Below, one piece after another: positions 1 to 8,327 of a stretch of DNA of 64,000 nt (its first letter is position 1; every line of letters starts with the position of its first letter). Source of the DNA: F1-80-MAGs062 sp046345315 (lineage in GTDB: Bacteria; Planctomycetota; Planctomycetia; Planctomycetales; Planctomycetaceae); NCBI GenBank assembly GCA_046345315.1, contig JBKDKA010000157.1, positions 62,001-126,000 of the forward strand, given 5' to 3'. Position numbers and translations under genes: made by a program. The notes beneath the pieces were generated by a model that had not been told where the DNA came from, made no database searches, and saw nothing but the letters and a program-made list of their open reading frames with translations.

Positions 1-122
1 AAGCAGACTTCCCACGGTAACCAGTGTTCCTGTTGAATGCGGGGAGTTCCGGAATCCTGTCAGTTGTATCCCCGCGAAGAATCTTCCGAAATCAAAGTCT
101 CAGTGGGGTGTTCCCTCCGAGT

Positions 123-131
123 TGCTATGAT
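123..131 (+). promoter_or_regulatory. candidate extended -10 promoter element
   Basis: The bases TG, one spacer base, then TATGAT match the extended -10 consensus. The site lies about 137 bases upstream of the M50 protease start, in the non-coding stretch 1-267. No convincing -35 box is visible 17 bases upstream, so this is only a candidate. The rest of 1-267 holds no gene I can support. Confidence 0.25.
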
Positions 132-267
132 ACCACATCCCGTCGGCGATCATTGACGGGGTGAATGTAGCGGTTCAGAACGATGTTCACCACGCTGAAC
201 GGAAGGCTCCCGTCTGGTTTCGGCAGGATTACACTGAGGGCAGACGGCAGGAAAAGGAATCAATCAG

Positions 268-948
268 ATGTTTGGGCCGGCCGGCAGCACGGAATTCGAT
301 GTCCGCTTTGAACTCTTCGGGATCCCCGTTCGAATCCATCCGCTCTTCTGGCTGACATCTGCCATGATCGTCTGGGATGGAGACTCACCGCCGTTCGTTT
401 TTCTCGGTGTCTTCTGCGTCTTTCTTTCTGTGCTCGTTCATGAACTTGGGCACGCAGTGGTCTCTCGTCGATACGGATTTCCGTCCGAAATTGTGCTTTA
501 CATGTTTGGTGGTTACGCCACTGGTGGAGGCCGGTTGTCGACGTGGCAGAGAATCGCTGTGAGCGGAGCAGGGCCTCTGGCCGGAATTCTGCTTTTCGCC
601 GTGGCTCTTTTCATCAGCCATCTGATCGGAAGGACTCAACCGGAGCTTTTTCGCCGCTATGAGGCTCTTTACTACTGCCTGTACTGGCTTGTTCGGGCGA
701 ACCTGTTCTGGAGCCTTCTGAATCTGGTCCCGTGTCTGCCGCTGGATGGCGGGCATATCATGCAGGCTCTTGTTTATCGGTTTCTTCCGATCGGTGCACC
801 TCGCCGTGTTCTTCAGATTTCCATCGCGGTTTCCGGAGGTGTCGTTCTTCTGCTTCTGCTCTATGCTCCATGGCTTCAGACTCTGATGATCATGTTCGGC
901 ATTCTGTGTGCGCAGAGCGTCATGGCATACCGTCAGTTTCATTACTGA
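268..948 (+). CDS. site-2 protease family (M50) intramembrane metalloprotease
   Basis: A 226-residue multi-pass membrane protein. It carries the zinc-protease signature HELGH (residues 58-62) inside a hydrophobic helix, and the second M50 motif, N-LVPCLPLDGGH, with the third metal ligand Asp160. Known S2P-family enzymes cleave transmembrane segments of anti-sigma factors or similar substrates; the substrate here is unknown. There is no PDZ or CBS domain, so this is the minimal form of the family. ATG 268 is chosen because AAGGAAT lies about 9 bases upstream. The gene converges on the sugar-transporter operon, with 38 bases between them that include a short GCGGA/TCCGC stem (967-978). Confidence 0.88.
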   Translation: MFGPAGSTEFDVRFELFGIPVRIHPLFWLTSAMIVWDGDSPPFVFLGVFCVFLSVLVHELGHAVVSRRYGFPSEIVLYMFGGYATGGGRLSTWQRIAVSGAGPLAGILLFAVALFISHLIGRTQPELFRRYEALYYCLYWLVRANLFWSLLNLVPCLPLDGGHIMQALVYRFLPIGAPRRVLQISIAVSGGVVLLLLLYAPWLQTLMIMFGILCAQSVMAYRQFHY

Positions 949-986
949 CAGGCTTCCGTTGTCGCAGCGGATTTCCGCAGGGCTTC

Positions 987-1991
987 TCAGCCTGATTTTC
1001 GCCGGAGCTTTCGTGACTCGGAGACTCTTCGGAACAGTTCGTCACCGAAGACGCCGACAAGCAGTACGACGCCAATGACGGAATCTCGCGCCGGGTCCGG
1101 TACTCCCAGCAGAAGAATTGCGTTTTCCAGCAGTCGAAGTGTCAGAGTTCCGACGAGCAGGCCGAAGATCGAACCCTCACCACCGCGAAGGCTGCAGCCT
1201 CCCAGAACTGCTGCGGCAATGGCATGCAGCTCGTAGAACTCCCCCGTTGACGGTGGTTGTACGAAATTGTTCTCAAGTGCGAAGAGAATTCCCGTCAGTC
1301 CGGCGGCGAGCGAACAGATCAGGTAAGCGACAAACTTCATGCGGTCGGTCTGAATGCCGCAGAGCTTTGCGGCAACTTCGTTCCGGCCAAGCGCAAGAAG
1401 GTAGCGTCCCCAGATGGTTCGGTTCAGAAACAATGCCGCAGTGACGGCAAGAATGATCATGAGAATCAGCGGTGAGGGTAAGCGGTAGCCCCAGTTCTGT
1501 GTGATCCAGGGGAGCTCCCACTGTGCTTTGACCACCTGTTTCAGTGGCTGAAAATCAGAACCGAAGCCGACATTTTTGTCACCGGTAATCAGACGCGCAG
1601 CGCCACGATAGATCAGCAGCCCGCACAACGTCACAACGAATGGCTGAAGGCGCATCTTCGTGATCAGAAATCCGTGGAAAACTCCGATCAGCATTGCGAC
1701 GGTCATTGTGAAGGCAAGGGCTGCCGGCACGCTCCAGTGCTGTTCTGCCAGCAGAAAGGCGAGCAGTGTGCCTGTGAGTCCGACAACGGACCCGATCGAC
1801 AGATCGATTCCTCCGGTCACGATGACAAACACCACACCGAGCCCCATCACAGAATAGAGCGAGGTGCGTTTCGTAAGATTGATGAGGTTGTAACCGGAGA
1901 GAAAATTGTCACCCCGAAGAACAAGGATCAGAATCACGGCTGCCGCGAGCGTGAGGATTCCCGAATTCTTTTTCAATGTTGCGATCAACAT
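987..1991 (-). CDS. sugar ABC transporter permease (RbsC/XylH type)
   Basis: A 334-residue integral membrane protein of the BPD_transp_2 family. It shows about ten hydrophobic helices, the GGIDLSIGSVVGLTG motif near residue 60 and the late AAAVLGGCSLRGGEGS motif, both typical of ribose/xylose/galactose permeases. It would form the membrane channel for the ATPase encoded just upstream. The two frames overlap by 7 bases (1985-1991), which suggests translational coupling; GGAGG lies 11 bases before this ATG. It is the last gene of a binding protein-ATPase-permease operon. The substrate cannot be read from the sequence. Confidence 0.9.
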   Translation of the reverse strand: MLIATLKKNSGILTLAAAVILILVLRGDNFLSGYNLINLTKRTSLYSVMGLGVVFVIVTGGIDLSIGSVVGLTGTLLAFLLAEQHWSVPAALAFTMTVAMLIGVFHGFLITKMRLQPFVVTLCGLLIYRGAARLITGDKNVGFGSDFQPLKQVVKAQWELPWITQNWGYRLPSPLILMIILAVTAALFLNRTIWGRYLLALGRNEVAAKLCGIQTDRMKFVAYLICSLAAGLTGILFALENNFVQPPSTGEFYELHAIAAAVLGGCSLRGGEGSIFGLLVGTLTLRLLENAILLLGVPDPARDSVIGVVLLVGVFGDELFRRVSESRKLRRKSG

Positions 1992-3508
1992 CTGGCAGGA
2001 ACCTCCGGCCGAATATCAGCTCCCGTTGCAAGTTTCATGACAGCCTCTTCACTGAATTCATTTCGTGTCAGCTCACCACTCAGTCGACCCTCGTGCATCA
2101 CGAGGATTCGATCCGAGATTCCGAGCACCTCTTCCATGTCACTGCTGGCAAACAGAATTGCCATTCCCTGAGCAGCCAGCTGATCAAGGAGCTGATAGAT
2201 TTCCTGTCTGGCTCCCACGTCAATGCCTCGCGTCGGTTCGTCCAGCATGAGGATGAGCGGGTTCATGATCAGCCATCGAGCGAGGACAACTTTCTGCTGA
2301 TTGCCTCCGGAAAGAAGCTGAACAATCTGTCGAGCGTCCGGCGTCCGAATATTGAGCGCCCGGATCATTCGATCCGTCTCTGCGGCTTCGATCTGACTGT
2401 TGATGAATCCTGGCCCTCGGCTGTCACGGCGGATCGATGCCAGAGATGCATTTTGTCGAACCGACATCTCCAGAACCAGTCCCTGTTGTTTCCGATCTTC
2501 CGGTACGAGTGCCATTCGCCCGCGAACCGCATCAGCCGGACATTGGATCGAAAGTGGCACACCTGCGACGCTGATCGTTCCACTCAGAGAAGGATGAATT
2601 CCGAAAATCGATTCCAGGAGTTCCGTTCGACCTGCACCGACAAGCCCGGCGATCCCGACGACTTCGCCGGCACGCAACCGGAATGACACAGCTCGGGATG
2701 GGTGTGCGGGCGTTCGGAGCTTGTCCACTTCCAGCAGTATGTCGCCGGGAGTTTGGGAACTTCGAGAATAGAATCCGGAAGCGTCTCTTCCAACCATCAT
2801 ACGAACCATCAGATCATGCGTGATGTCTGACTTCGCAATCTCTCCGGCATTTTTTCCGTCTCTCAGAACAACGACGCGGTCTGCCAGCTCACGCACCTCC
2901 GAAAGACGATGCGAGATGTACACGACGGCGATGCCCTGAGACTTCAGTTCACGGACCACCTCAAACAGTGTCTGTGTCTCATGGTGAGAGAGGCTCGATG
3001 TCGGCTCATCCATGATCAGAACGCGAGCATTCACAGTCAGTGAACGAGCAATTTCCACCAGTTGCTGCTGCCCGATGGCCAGATTCTTCAGTGGTGTCTC
3101 CGGTGGAACGTTCAGGCCGACTCGCATCAAAGCCTGCGATGCTGTTTCACGAAGACGCGAGTTTCGAAGAAATCCGAACCGGTGAGATTCTCTGCCGAGG
3201 CTGATGTTCGCCTCCACAGTCAGGTTATCCGACAGGTTAAGTTCCTGATGAATCAGCACGATCCCCAGCTGAGCCGCTCGACGCACGCTGTCGATGCGGA
3301 CCTCCTGACCGTCCAGCAGAATACTGCCACCTGTCGGCTGCTGAATCCCGGCAAGAATTTTCATCAGCGTGCTTTTGCCGGCACCGTTCTCACCGAGCAC
3401 AGCCAGGACTTCTCCCGCTCTGAGAGTCAGGCTGACAGAGTCCAGCGCAATGACGCCTGGAAATTCTTTCGATACGTTACGAACTTCAAGAAGTGGTGCA
3501 TCGTTCAC
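1985..3508 (-). CDS. sugar ABC transporter ATP-binding protein (RbsA/MglA type, duplicated ATPase)
   Basis: A 507-residue cytoplasmic ATPase with two fused ABC domains, as in RbsA, XylG and MglA. Domain 1 has Walker A GENGAGKS (39-46), a Q-loop and MDEPTSSLS Walker B. Domain 2 has the usual degenerate Walker A (GLVGAGRTE), signature LSGGNQQK and Walker B LDEPTRGID. The first signature reads AIGQQQ rather than LSGGQ, which is normal for the N-terminal half of this family. It sits between the binding protein (66 bases upstream) and the permease (7-base overlap). It should energise monosaccharide uptake. Confidence 0.93.
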   Translation of the reverse strand: MNDAPLLEVRNVSKEFPGVIALDSVSLTLRAGEVLAVLGENGAGKSTLMKILAGIQQPTGGSILLDGQEVRIDSVRRAAQLGIVLIHQELNLSDNLTVEANISLGRESHRFGFLRNSRLRETASQALMRVGLNVPPETPLKNLAIGQQQLVEIARSLTVNARVLIMDEPTSSLSHHETQTLFEVVRELKSQGIAVVYISHRLSEVRELADRVVVLRDGKNAGEIAKSDITHDLMVRMMVGRDASGFYSRSSQTPGDILLEVDKLRTPAHPSRAVSFRLRAGEVVGIAGLVGAGRTELLESIFGIHPSLSGTISVAGVPLSIQCPADAVRGRMALVPEDRKQQGLVLEMSVRQNASLASIRRDSRGPGFINSQIEAAETDRMIRALNIRTPDARQIVQLLSGGNQQKVVLARWLIMNPLILMLDEPTRGIDVGARQEIYQLLDQLAAQGMAILFASSDMEEVLGISDRILVMHEGRLSGELTRNEFSEEAVMKLATGADIRPEVPARC

Positions 3509-3574
3509 GGGGCAGCTCCGGGCATCAGAACATGAACCTCATTCATCGAGTTGGTTCTGATGATGGGCGGACGT

Positions 3575-4714
3575 TTACTTTGCCGCTGGTTCTGCAGCGG
3601 CAGGCGGATTCTGTTCGGGTGTCTCCGTCTTTTTCATCAGACCTTCCAGCTCAGTGCGAAACTCCGCCACATTGTCCTTTCGAATCATTCGTTCCTTCAG
3701 CAGCATTTTTCCTTCCGGCGGAAGAACAGACTGATCACCACGTGCCAGTCCGGCCAGGATGCGAACTGATTCGAAGCCATAATGATACGGATCCTGTACC
3801 ACTGTGCCATGGATGGCCCCTTCTGAGATTCCGCTCAACGTTGCAAGATCTTCATCGAATCCGACGATTTGAATCTGGCTGAGTTTGCCTGCGTCTCGCA
3901 CGGCCTCAAGGAGCAAGGGAGGGTTGTACGCAAAAAGCCCGACCATACAGCCCAGATCAGGATACTTGGTGATTGAGTCCTGCGCCAGACTTCGACAGCG
4001 AGCATTGTCGAACTCATCCGTTCGCGTATCCAGAATGGTATACTTCGTCCCTTTCAGTTCGCCGGCCGAAGGATCGTCGTAGCGACTGCTGTCCTCAGGT
4101 CGATCGAGAAGTTCGTCGATCAGGCCCTGACGGCGGAGCCTTGCATTGGCCTGTTCGAGACGGCCAACGAAAATCATCACGGAACCACCGTCCGGCATGG
4201 CTTCTTTCACCAGTTTTCCGCATTGTCGACCTGCGGAGTAATTGTCTATTCCAACGTAACAAAGGCGCTTTGTTTCGGGCGCATCGGAATCGTGTGTGAT
4301 CAGCTTCGTCGCGGAGGCGATGTTTTCGAGAAGATCGTGCTGATTCACCGGATCGATCGGACTGACGGCGATCCCTTTCACGCCGGAAACAAGCAGGTCC
4401 TCCAGCATTCGCTTCTGATCTTCGGCACCGTTGGGAGGCATGCGGACATCCACCTGAACGCCGAATTTTGTCGCAGCGTCTTTAGCACCTTTCTCTGCGA
4501 CATCCCAGAACGATGCGATTCCATTGGTGACAAAAGCAACCGTCACCGACTGTCCGCTGCCAGCAGGTGCTGCCTGTTCAACGGCGCCTGGAGTTTCAGG
4601 TGGAGAGCCGTCAGATCCTGCACCGGGCGGGCGTGCCTGTTCCGTCTGCTGACTGCAGCCGGTGACGAATGTGGCCACAAGGCAGAGGGTCGACAGCAAC
4701 AGCTTCCGTTTCAT
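3575..4714 (-). CDS. periplasmic sugar-binding lipoprotein (RbsB type)
   Basis: A 379-residue substrate-binding protein of the Peripla_BP_4 family. It starts with a lipoprotein signal (basic MKRK, hydrophobic core, lipobox VTGC with Cys20), then a Pro/Gly/Ala linker and two Rossmann-like lobes. Family features include SFWDVAEKGA, the AVSPIDP loop, VGIDNYSAGR and the late VGFDED segment. It should hand a sugar to the permease/ATPase encoded downstream. ATG 4714 is supported by GAGGAAAC just upstream. The C-terminus has a Pro/Glu/Ala tail after the folded domain. The ligand is not predictable from sequence alone. Confidence 0.92.
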   Translation of the reverse strand: MKRKLLLSTLCLVATFVTGCSQQTEQARPPGAGSDGSPPETPGAVEQAAPAGSGQSVTVAFVTNGIASFWDVAEKGAKDAATKFGVQVDVRMPPNGAEDQKRMLEDLLVSGVKGIAVSPIDPVNQHDLLENIASATKLITHDSDAPETKRLCYVGIDNYSAGRQCGKLVKEAMPDGGSVMIFVGRLEQANARLRRQGLIDELLDRPEDSSRYDDPSAGELKGTKYTILDTRTDEFDNARCRSLAQDSITKYPDLGCMVGLFAYNPPLLLEAVRDAGKLSQIQIVGFDEDLATLSGISEGAIHGTVVQDPYHYGFESVRILAGLARGDQSVLPPEGKMLLKERMIRKDNVAEFRTELEGLMKKTETPEQNPPAAAEPAAK

Positions 4715-5039
4715 GATGTTTCCTCAGTAACGATTTTTCGAATCACTTTTTTAAGCGACAGAATGTTCACCATAGGGACGTCAGCACCTCCGGTCAAATC
4801 ATTCAGTTCTCTGCGCAGCAAATCTGAGATGGTCCAGTGTCTCTTCAGCAGATTCTGCCAGATCCTCGGAGGGAGAGAAATCAAACAGAATTCACTGGCA
4901 AACTGACTCACGAGTCGCCATTGTGGCACGAGCCCGGCGAGAACTATATTCGCCGTGCATCTGACATGGGTGTCCTCGGAAATTGATCCGTAATGACAGC
5001 CATCGCCCTGACTAACTCTGCGAGACGACTTCGGTTCCA
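4715..5039. other. divergent intergenic region, transporter operon / SirB1-like gene
   Basis: These 325 bases separate the transporter operon (leftward) from the SirB1-like gene (rightward) and should hold both promoters. I see no clear sigma-70 boxes, riboswitch or tandem operator. A leftward open frame fills the space but begins with TTG, lacks a recognisable family and is not called as a gene. Confidence 0.4.
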
Positions 5040-5879
5040 ATGACCAGCACGAAATTGTTTGAAAAAGACGTCCAGTTCATGAGGCTGGTTCGTCGTGAAG
5101 TGGATGTCGACCTTGTCACTGCAGCTCTTGAGATTGCGCGTGATGAACAACCCGAACTCGAGTTTGCGCCCGTTGTCGCAAGGCTTCGAAAATCCATCGC
5201 CAGACTGACTCATCCGGTAACGCAGGCTGGGTCAGAACTGGAAGAGCTGAAGCTGCTGATTCGTCATATGACGGAGGAGCTGAACCTTCATGGTGATGAT
5301 GACTGTTATTCAGACGCGGAATGCAGTTATCTGAATCGAGTCCTCGATACGGGGCGTGGTATCCCGATCACGCTCTCCGTTATCTACCTCCACGTAGCGA
5401 ATCATCTCGGTATTCTGCTGGAACCCGTGGCAGCTCCAGCGCATTTTCTGACACGTCTGCCGACTGATTCCGGAAACCTCTATGTGGATGCGTTTGATCA
5501 GGGACGCATCATGCTTGAAGATGAATGTCTTGAATGGCTGCACGATCTGACAGAACTTCCGTGTTCTGAGATCTCCCGCTCGATGAAATCTGTTGACGAA
5601 CGAACGATCATCATTCGGATGCTGAACAATCTGAAAACGGTCTTCGGCAGTCAGGAGAACTGGAACGCTGCCTGGCGCGTTCAGAATCGCCTTTCGCTTC
5701 TCGTGCCGGGATCCTATCGGGAACGTCGCGATCTTGCGATTATTTCAATGAGAGCAGGGCGATCGGGCGAGGCTATCGATCAGCTTCAGCGATGCCTTGC
5801 TGTGTGTCCTCCCGATGAACGTCCGGTTCTGCAGCAGCACCTGCGTCAGGCAGAGCGCGAAGTTCCGCTCTGGAACTGA
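5040..5879 (+). CDS. SirB1-family transglutaminase-like protein
   Basis: A 279-residue cytoplasmic protein without a signal peptide. The central segment (about residues 97-155), with RGIPITLSVIYLHVA followed by AAPAHFL and a conserved DAFDQG, matches the SirB1 N-terminal transglutaminase-like domain. The C-terminus (about 195-279) has the TPR-like helices usual in this family, with the pattern RRDLAIISMRAG. The transglutaminase Cys position is not evident: the segment reads DDDCYSDAECSYLNRVL, with two Cys nearby. The molecular role of SirB1 proteins is not established. ATG 5040 is used with only a weak Shine-Dalgarno. Confidence 0.75.
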   Translation: MTSTKLFEKDVQFMRLVRREVDVDLVTAALEIARDEQPELEFAPVVARLRKSIARLTHPVTQAGSELEELKLLIRHMTEELNLHGDDDCYSDAECSYLNRVLDTGRGIPITLSVIYLHVANHLGILLEPVAAPAHFLTRLPTDSGNLYVDAFDQGRIMLEDECLEWLHDLTELPCSEISRSMKSVDERTIIIRMLNNLKTVFGSQENWNAAWRVQNRLSLLVPGSYRERRDLAIISMRAGRSGEAIDQLQRCLAVCPPDERPVLQQHLRQAEREVPLWN

Positions 5880-5921
5880 ATTGCTGATCAGAGCAGAGAT
5901 CGGCATTCACCCGGACGGACG

Positions 5922-7220
5922 TCAGGTCAGCGCCGATGGTGAAAGGCTGCGACCTCGTTCGCTTCGAATGACGCCTGACTGCATGACAGCCGAGAGCTTT
6001 GAACGATCCTGAAGAATCGCAATGTCACTGAGGACATCGCCGTCGACGATAAGAATGTCAGCGAGTTTGCCGCTTTCAAGAGTTCCGAGCTCGTGTCCAC
6101 GCCCAAGAATCTCGGCACCGGTTTTCGTGGCACATTTCAGAACCTCCAGCGGCGACAGTCCCACATATCGAACGAAGAACTCAAGTTCTCGAGCATAGTC
6201 TCCGTGAGGATTCCAGGCAAATCCGTAGTCGCCTCCCATTCCGAGGCGTCCGCCTGATCGAAGAATCATTCTGGCGCTTTCGGCACCACCTTCGAGCGTT
6301 TCCTTGTGGCCGTCGATAACCGCCTGAGACATACCAAAACTCGGTCCCGCTTCGATGCTGGCGTATTCGAAATAGAGAGCCGGAACGACTGGCACATCGC
6401 GCTGCAGAAGAAGGTCGAGCGTTTCATTGTCCATGAACGTTCCGTGTTCGAGCGTGTCGTAGCCTGCCAGAAGGGCATTGCGGATGCCCTCCGTCGCACG
6501 ACAGTGTCCCGTGACCTTCAACCCGTGATTGTGAGCAGTCTTCACAACTGCCTGCATTTCTTCCGGAGTCATACAGAGGGTGTGATGGTCATTAACATCC
6601 GGTGCCGCTGCGTCACCGGTTGGATATGTCTTGACCCATTCCACTCCGTCTTTGACCAGACGCCGGACAGCAGCTCGTGCTTCGTCGGCTCCATTGACGA
6701 GCAGGACCAGGCCTTCCATTCCGATCTTTCTGAAGTCGGGGTTCCAGTCCATCAGACCGGCGGCTCCGCAGATCTCACGACCGCTGGCAGCCAGCCTCGG
6801 GCCCACGACCAGATCAGCCTCGATGGCCTTTTTCAGCCACACATCGATATTGAAAAGACTGCCGCCACTTCTGGCCGACGTATATCCGCATTCAAGGGCA
6901 AGTCTCGAATTTCCAGCTGCCAGCAGCGTGACGTATTCGACCGGATATCGGATGTCCAGATCTTCCAGTGCCGCGACGTTGAAATACGTCGGATGGAAAT
7001 GAGCTTCGACCAATCCCGGGAGGATCGTGCCGCCGCCGGCATCAATCACTCGAGCATTCTCGGAAACCTGTGGTGCTTCAGCTGCCGTTCCGGCATATGT
7101 GATGCGGTCATTTTCAATCACAACCGCTCCATCCCTGACCGCAGGTGCTCCCGTACCGTCAACAAGAGTTCCGTTTCGGATGATTGTGACACCAACTGAT
7201 GATTTCATGTGTTCGTTCAT
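5922..7220 (-). CDS. metal-dependent amidohydrolase (imidazolonepropionase-like)
   Basis: An amidohydrolase-superfamily TIM-barrel enzyme of about 432 residues. Visible metal and active-site elements are VEAHFH (the HxH pair after strand 1), VKTYPTG (the Lys position), VTGHCR (His), TLEHGT (His) and GMGGDYG (the catalytic Asp). The C-terminal GTLESGKLADILIVDG is the classic composite beta-sandwich motif. The closest look is to the imidazolonepropionase/prolidase-like subgroup, which hydrolyses cyclic amides or dipeptides; the substrate is unknown. The frame opens at TTG 7289, but ATG 7220 (or ATG 7208) better fits the family N-terminus. It lies about 80 bases downstream of an alpha/beta hydrolase and is probably co-transcribed with it. 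Confidence 0.85.
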   Translation of the reverse strand: MNEHMKSSVGVTIIRNGTLVDGTGAPAVRDGAVVIENDRITYAGTAAEAPQVSENARVIDAGGGTILPGLVEAHFHPTYFNVAALEDLDIRYPVEYVTLLAAGNSRLALECGYTSARSGGSLFNIDVWLKKAIEADLVVGPRLAASGREICGAAGLMDWNPDFRKIGMEGLVLLVNGADEARAAVRRLVKDGVEWVKTYPTGDAAAPDVNDHHTLCMTPEEMQAVVKTAHNHGLKVTGHCRATEGIRNALLAGYDTLEHGTFMDNETLDLLLQRDVPVVPALYFEYASIEAGPSFGMSQAVIDGHKETLEGGAESARMILRSGGRLGMGGDYGFAWNPHGDYARELEFFVRYVGLSPLEVLKCATKTGAEILGRGHELGTLESGKLADILIVDGDVLSDIAILQDRSKLSAVMQSGVIRSERGRSLSPSALT

Positions 7221-7301
7221 CCTGAAAAACTGGCGGGGATCGGGGCGTACCTGCTGTGATAACAGAGTCTGTTTGTTCTGATCTGTCAATCCGCTCGGAC
7301 G

Positions 7302-8189
7302 TTATCGAACGGATTCCAGAAATGAGTGCACCATGTTCACGAGATCGGTAGTTCGTGTTGAATGGATCATGTGTCCTGTGCCCTGAAAGCGTACGAGCGA
7401 AAGGTCGGCTGCAAGACGTGACACAAGGCTGGCATCCTCATCAGTGAGCATGCCTCCGGCTGCGGAATCAGCCTGAAGAAGCAGGGCAGGGCAGTGAAGA
7501 TTACTGAAGACGGTTTCGACGTCATATCCCTTCAGCCACTCTCCGCTGACGATGGGTGAAAAGACATCCCGATCAACAAGTTTCAGTGCTGCTGCGCTGA
7601 ATCTCAGCGTTGTTGTGTCGCGAACGGTTCCGAGTCGGATCTTCTTTCCGTTTTCGGGATCGTGCAGGAGAACGTTCGAAAGGTCCGTGGCGATCTCCCG
7701 GACAGATCGAGCGTCGCCGGCGAACTGCTGCATTCCCCTGAAGAGACTGAGAAGAATGTTTCTGTGGATTTTCTCTCCCATGGTATGAAGAGGCGGGTCC
7801 TCCAGAACAACGGCACTGACATCTGTCCCGAGCCGGGATGCTGCACCGGCGGCAACCATGGCACCGAGCGAATGGCCGTAAATCGCGATCGGACCATTCA
7901 GCCGCCCTGAGTGAAGTTCCTGCTTTACCAGTTCCACGATATCGTCGACATAATTGATCACATGATAACGTCCGGGGACGGCAGTCGATTTTCCGTGTCC
8001 ACGAAAATCTACTGCCATAACATTCCAGCGAAAACTGAAGGCCGGAAACAACGGGACGTAAGTCTGCCACCTTCGTGAAACTCCGTGCAGCATCAGCAGC
8101 GTCGGATTCTCGCGGCTTCGCGCCGGATCGTTAATGCACTCAGCAACGTTCAGTGTGACACCGCTGAGCGGCACGCTGCGTTCAGTCAT
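7302..8189 (-). CDS. alpha/beta hydrolase
   Basis: A 295-residue single-domain hydrolase of the alpha/beta fold. The oxyanion segment LMLHGVSRRW (33-42), the DFRGHGKS loop (61-68), the nucleophile elbow YGHSLGAM with Ser107, and a late TGHMIH providing the catalytic His are all present. The acid is probably the Asp in LLLQADSA. There is no signal peptide. The substrate is unknown; esters, epoxides or halides are all possible in this superfamily. It is followed by an amidohydrolase in the same direction, suggesting a small hydrolytic operon. GGAAAA lies about 6 bases before the ATG. Confidence 0.85.
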   Translation of the reverse strand: MTERSVPLSGVTLNVAECINDPARSRENPTLLMLHGVSRRWQTYVPLFPAFSFRWNVMAVDFRGHGKSTAVPGRYHVINYVDDIVELVKQELHSGRLNGPIAIYGHSLGAMVAAGAASRLGTDVSAVVLEDPPLHTMGEKIHRNILLSLFRGMQQFAGDARSVREIATDLSNVLLHDPENGKKIRLGTVRDTTTLRFSAAALKLVDRDVFSPIVSGEWLKGYDVETVFSNLHCPALLLQADSAAGGMLTDEDASLVSRLAADLSLVRFQGTGHMIHSTRTTDLVNMVHSFLESVR

Positions 8190-8209
8190 GGTTGTTTTCC
8201 GCTTTCAAT

Positions 8210-8304
8210 ACAGGTGGTTTCGAAACCGGGACTGGCTCCCGACGGGATCGATGTTTTCAGGCAGATTCTGAAAGAGTAAGGGTGCCCGTCCCGGTTTTGA
8301 AATG
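8210..8304. repeat. palindromic intergenic element, copy A
   Basis: The element opens with ACAGGTGGTTTCGAAACCGG and closes with the near-complement GTCCCGGTTTTGAAATGCG. The two arms can pair over about 20 bases (AAACCGGGAC against GTCCCGGTTT, with flanks), leaving a variable middle. A second copy with the same ends and length is at 43249-43344. It lies just upstream of the alpha/beta hydrolase start and downstream of the beta-helix gene. It looks like a REP/MITE-type dispersed element of the kind I associate with planctomycete genomes. Confidence 0.8.
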
Positions 8305-8327
8305 CGTTCTGGAACTGGTCCCGAGGT

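Noticed and set aside
328..345. GTTCGAATCC, similar to a tRNA T-loop.
   Set aside because: It lies inside the M50 protease reading frame and no acceptor or anticodon stem surrounds it.
4711..5040. Leftward open frame of 109 codons overlapping the binding-protein start (ATGA).
   Set aside because: It begins with TTG, matches no family I know, and occupies exactly the region that must hold the transporter promoter.
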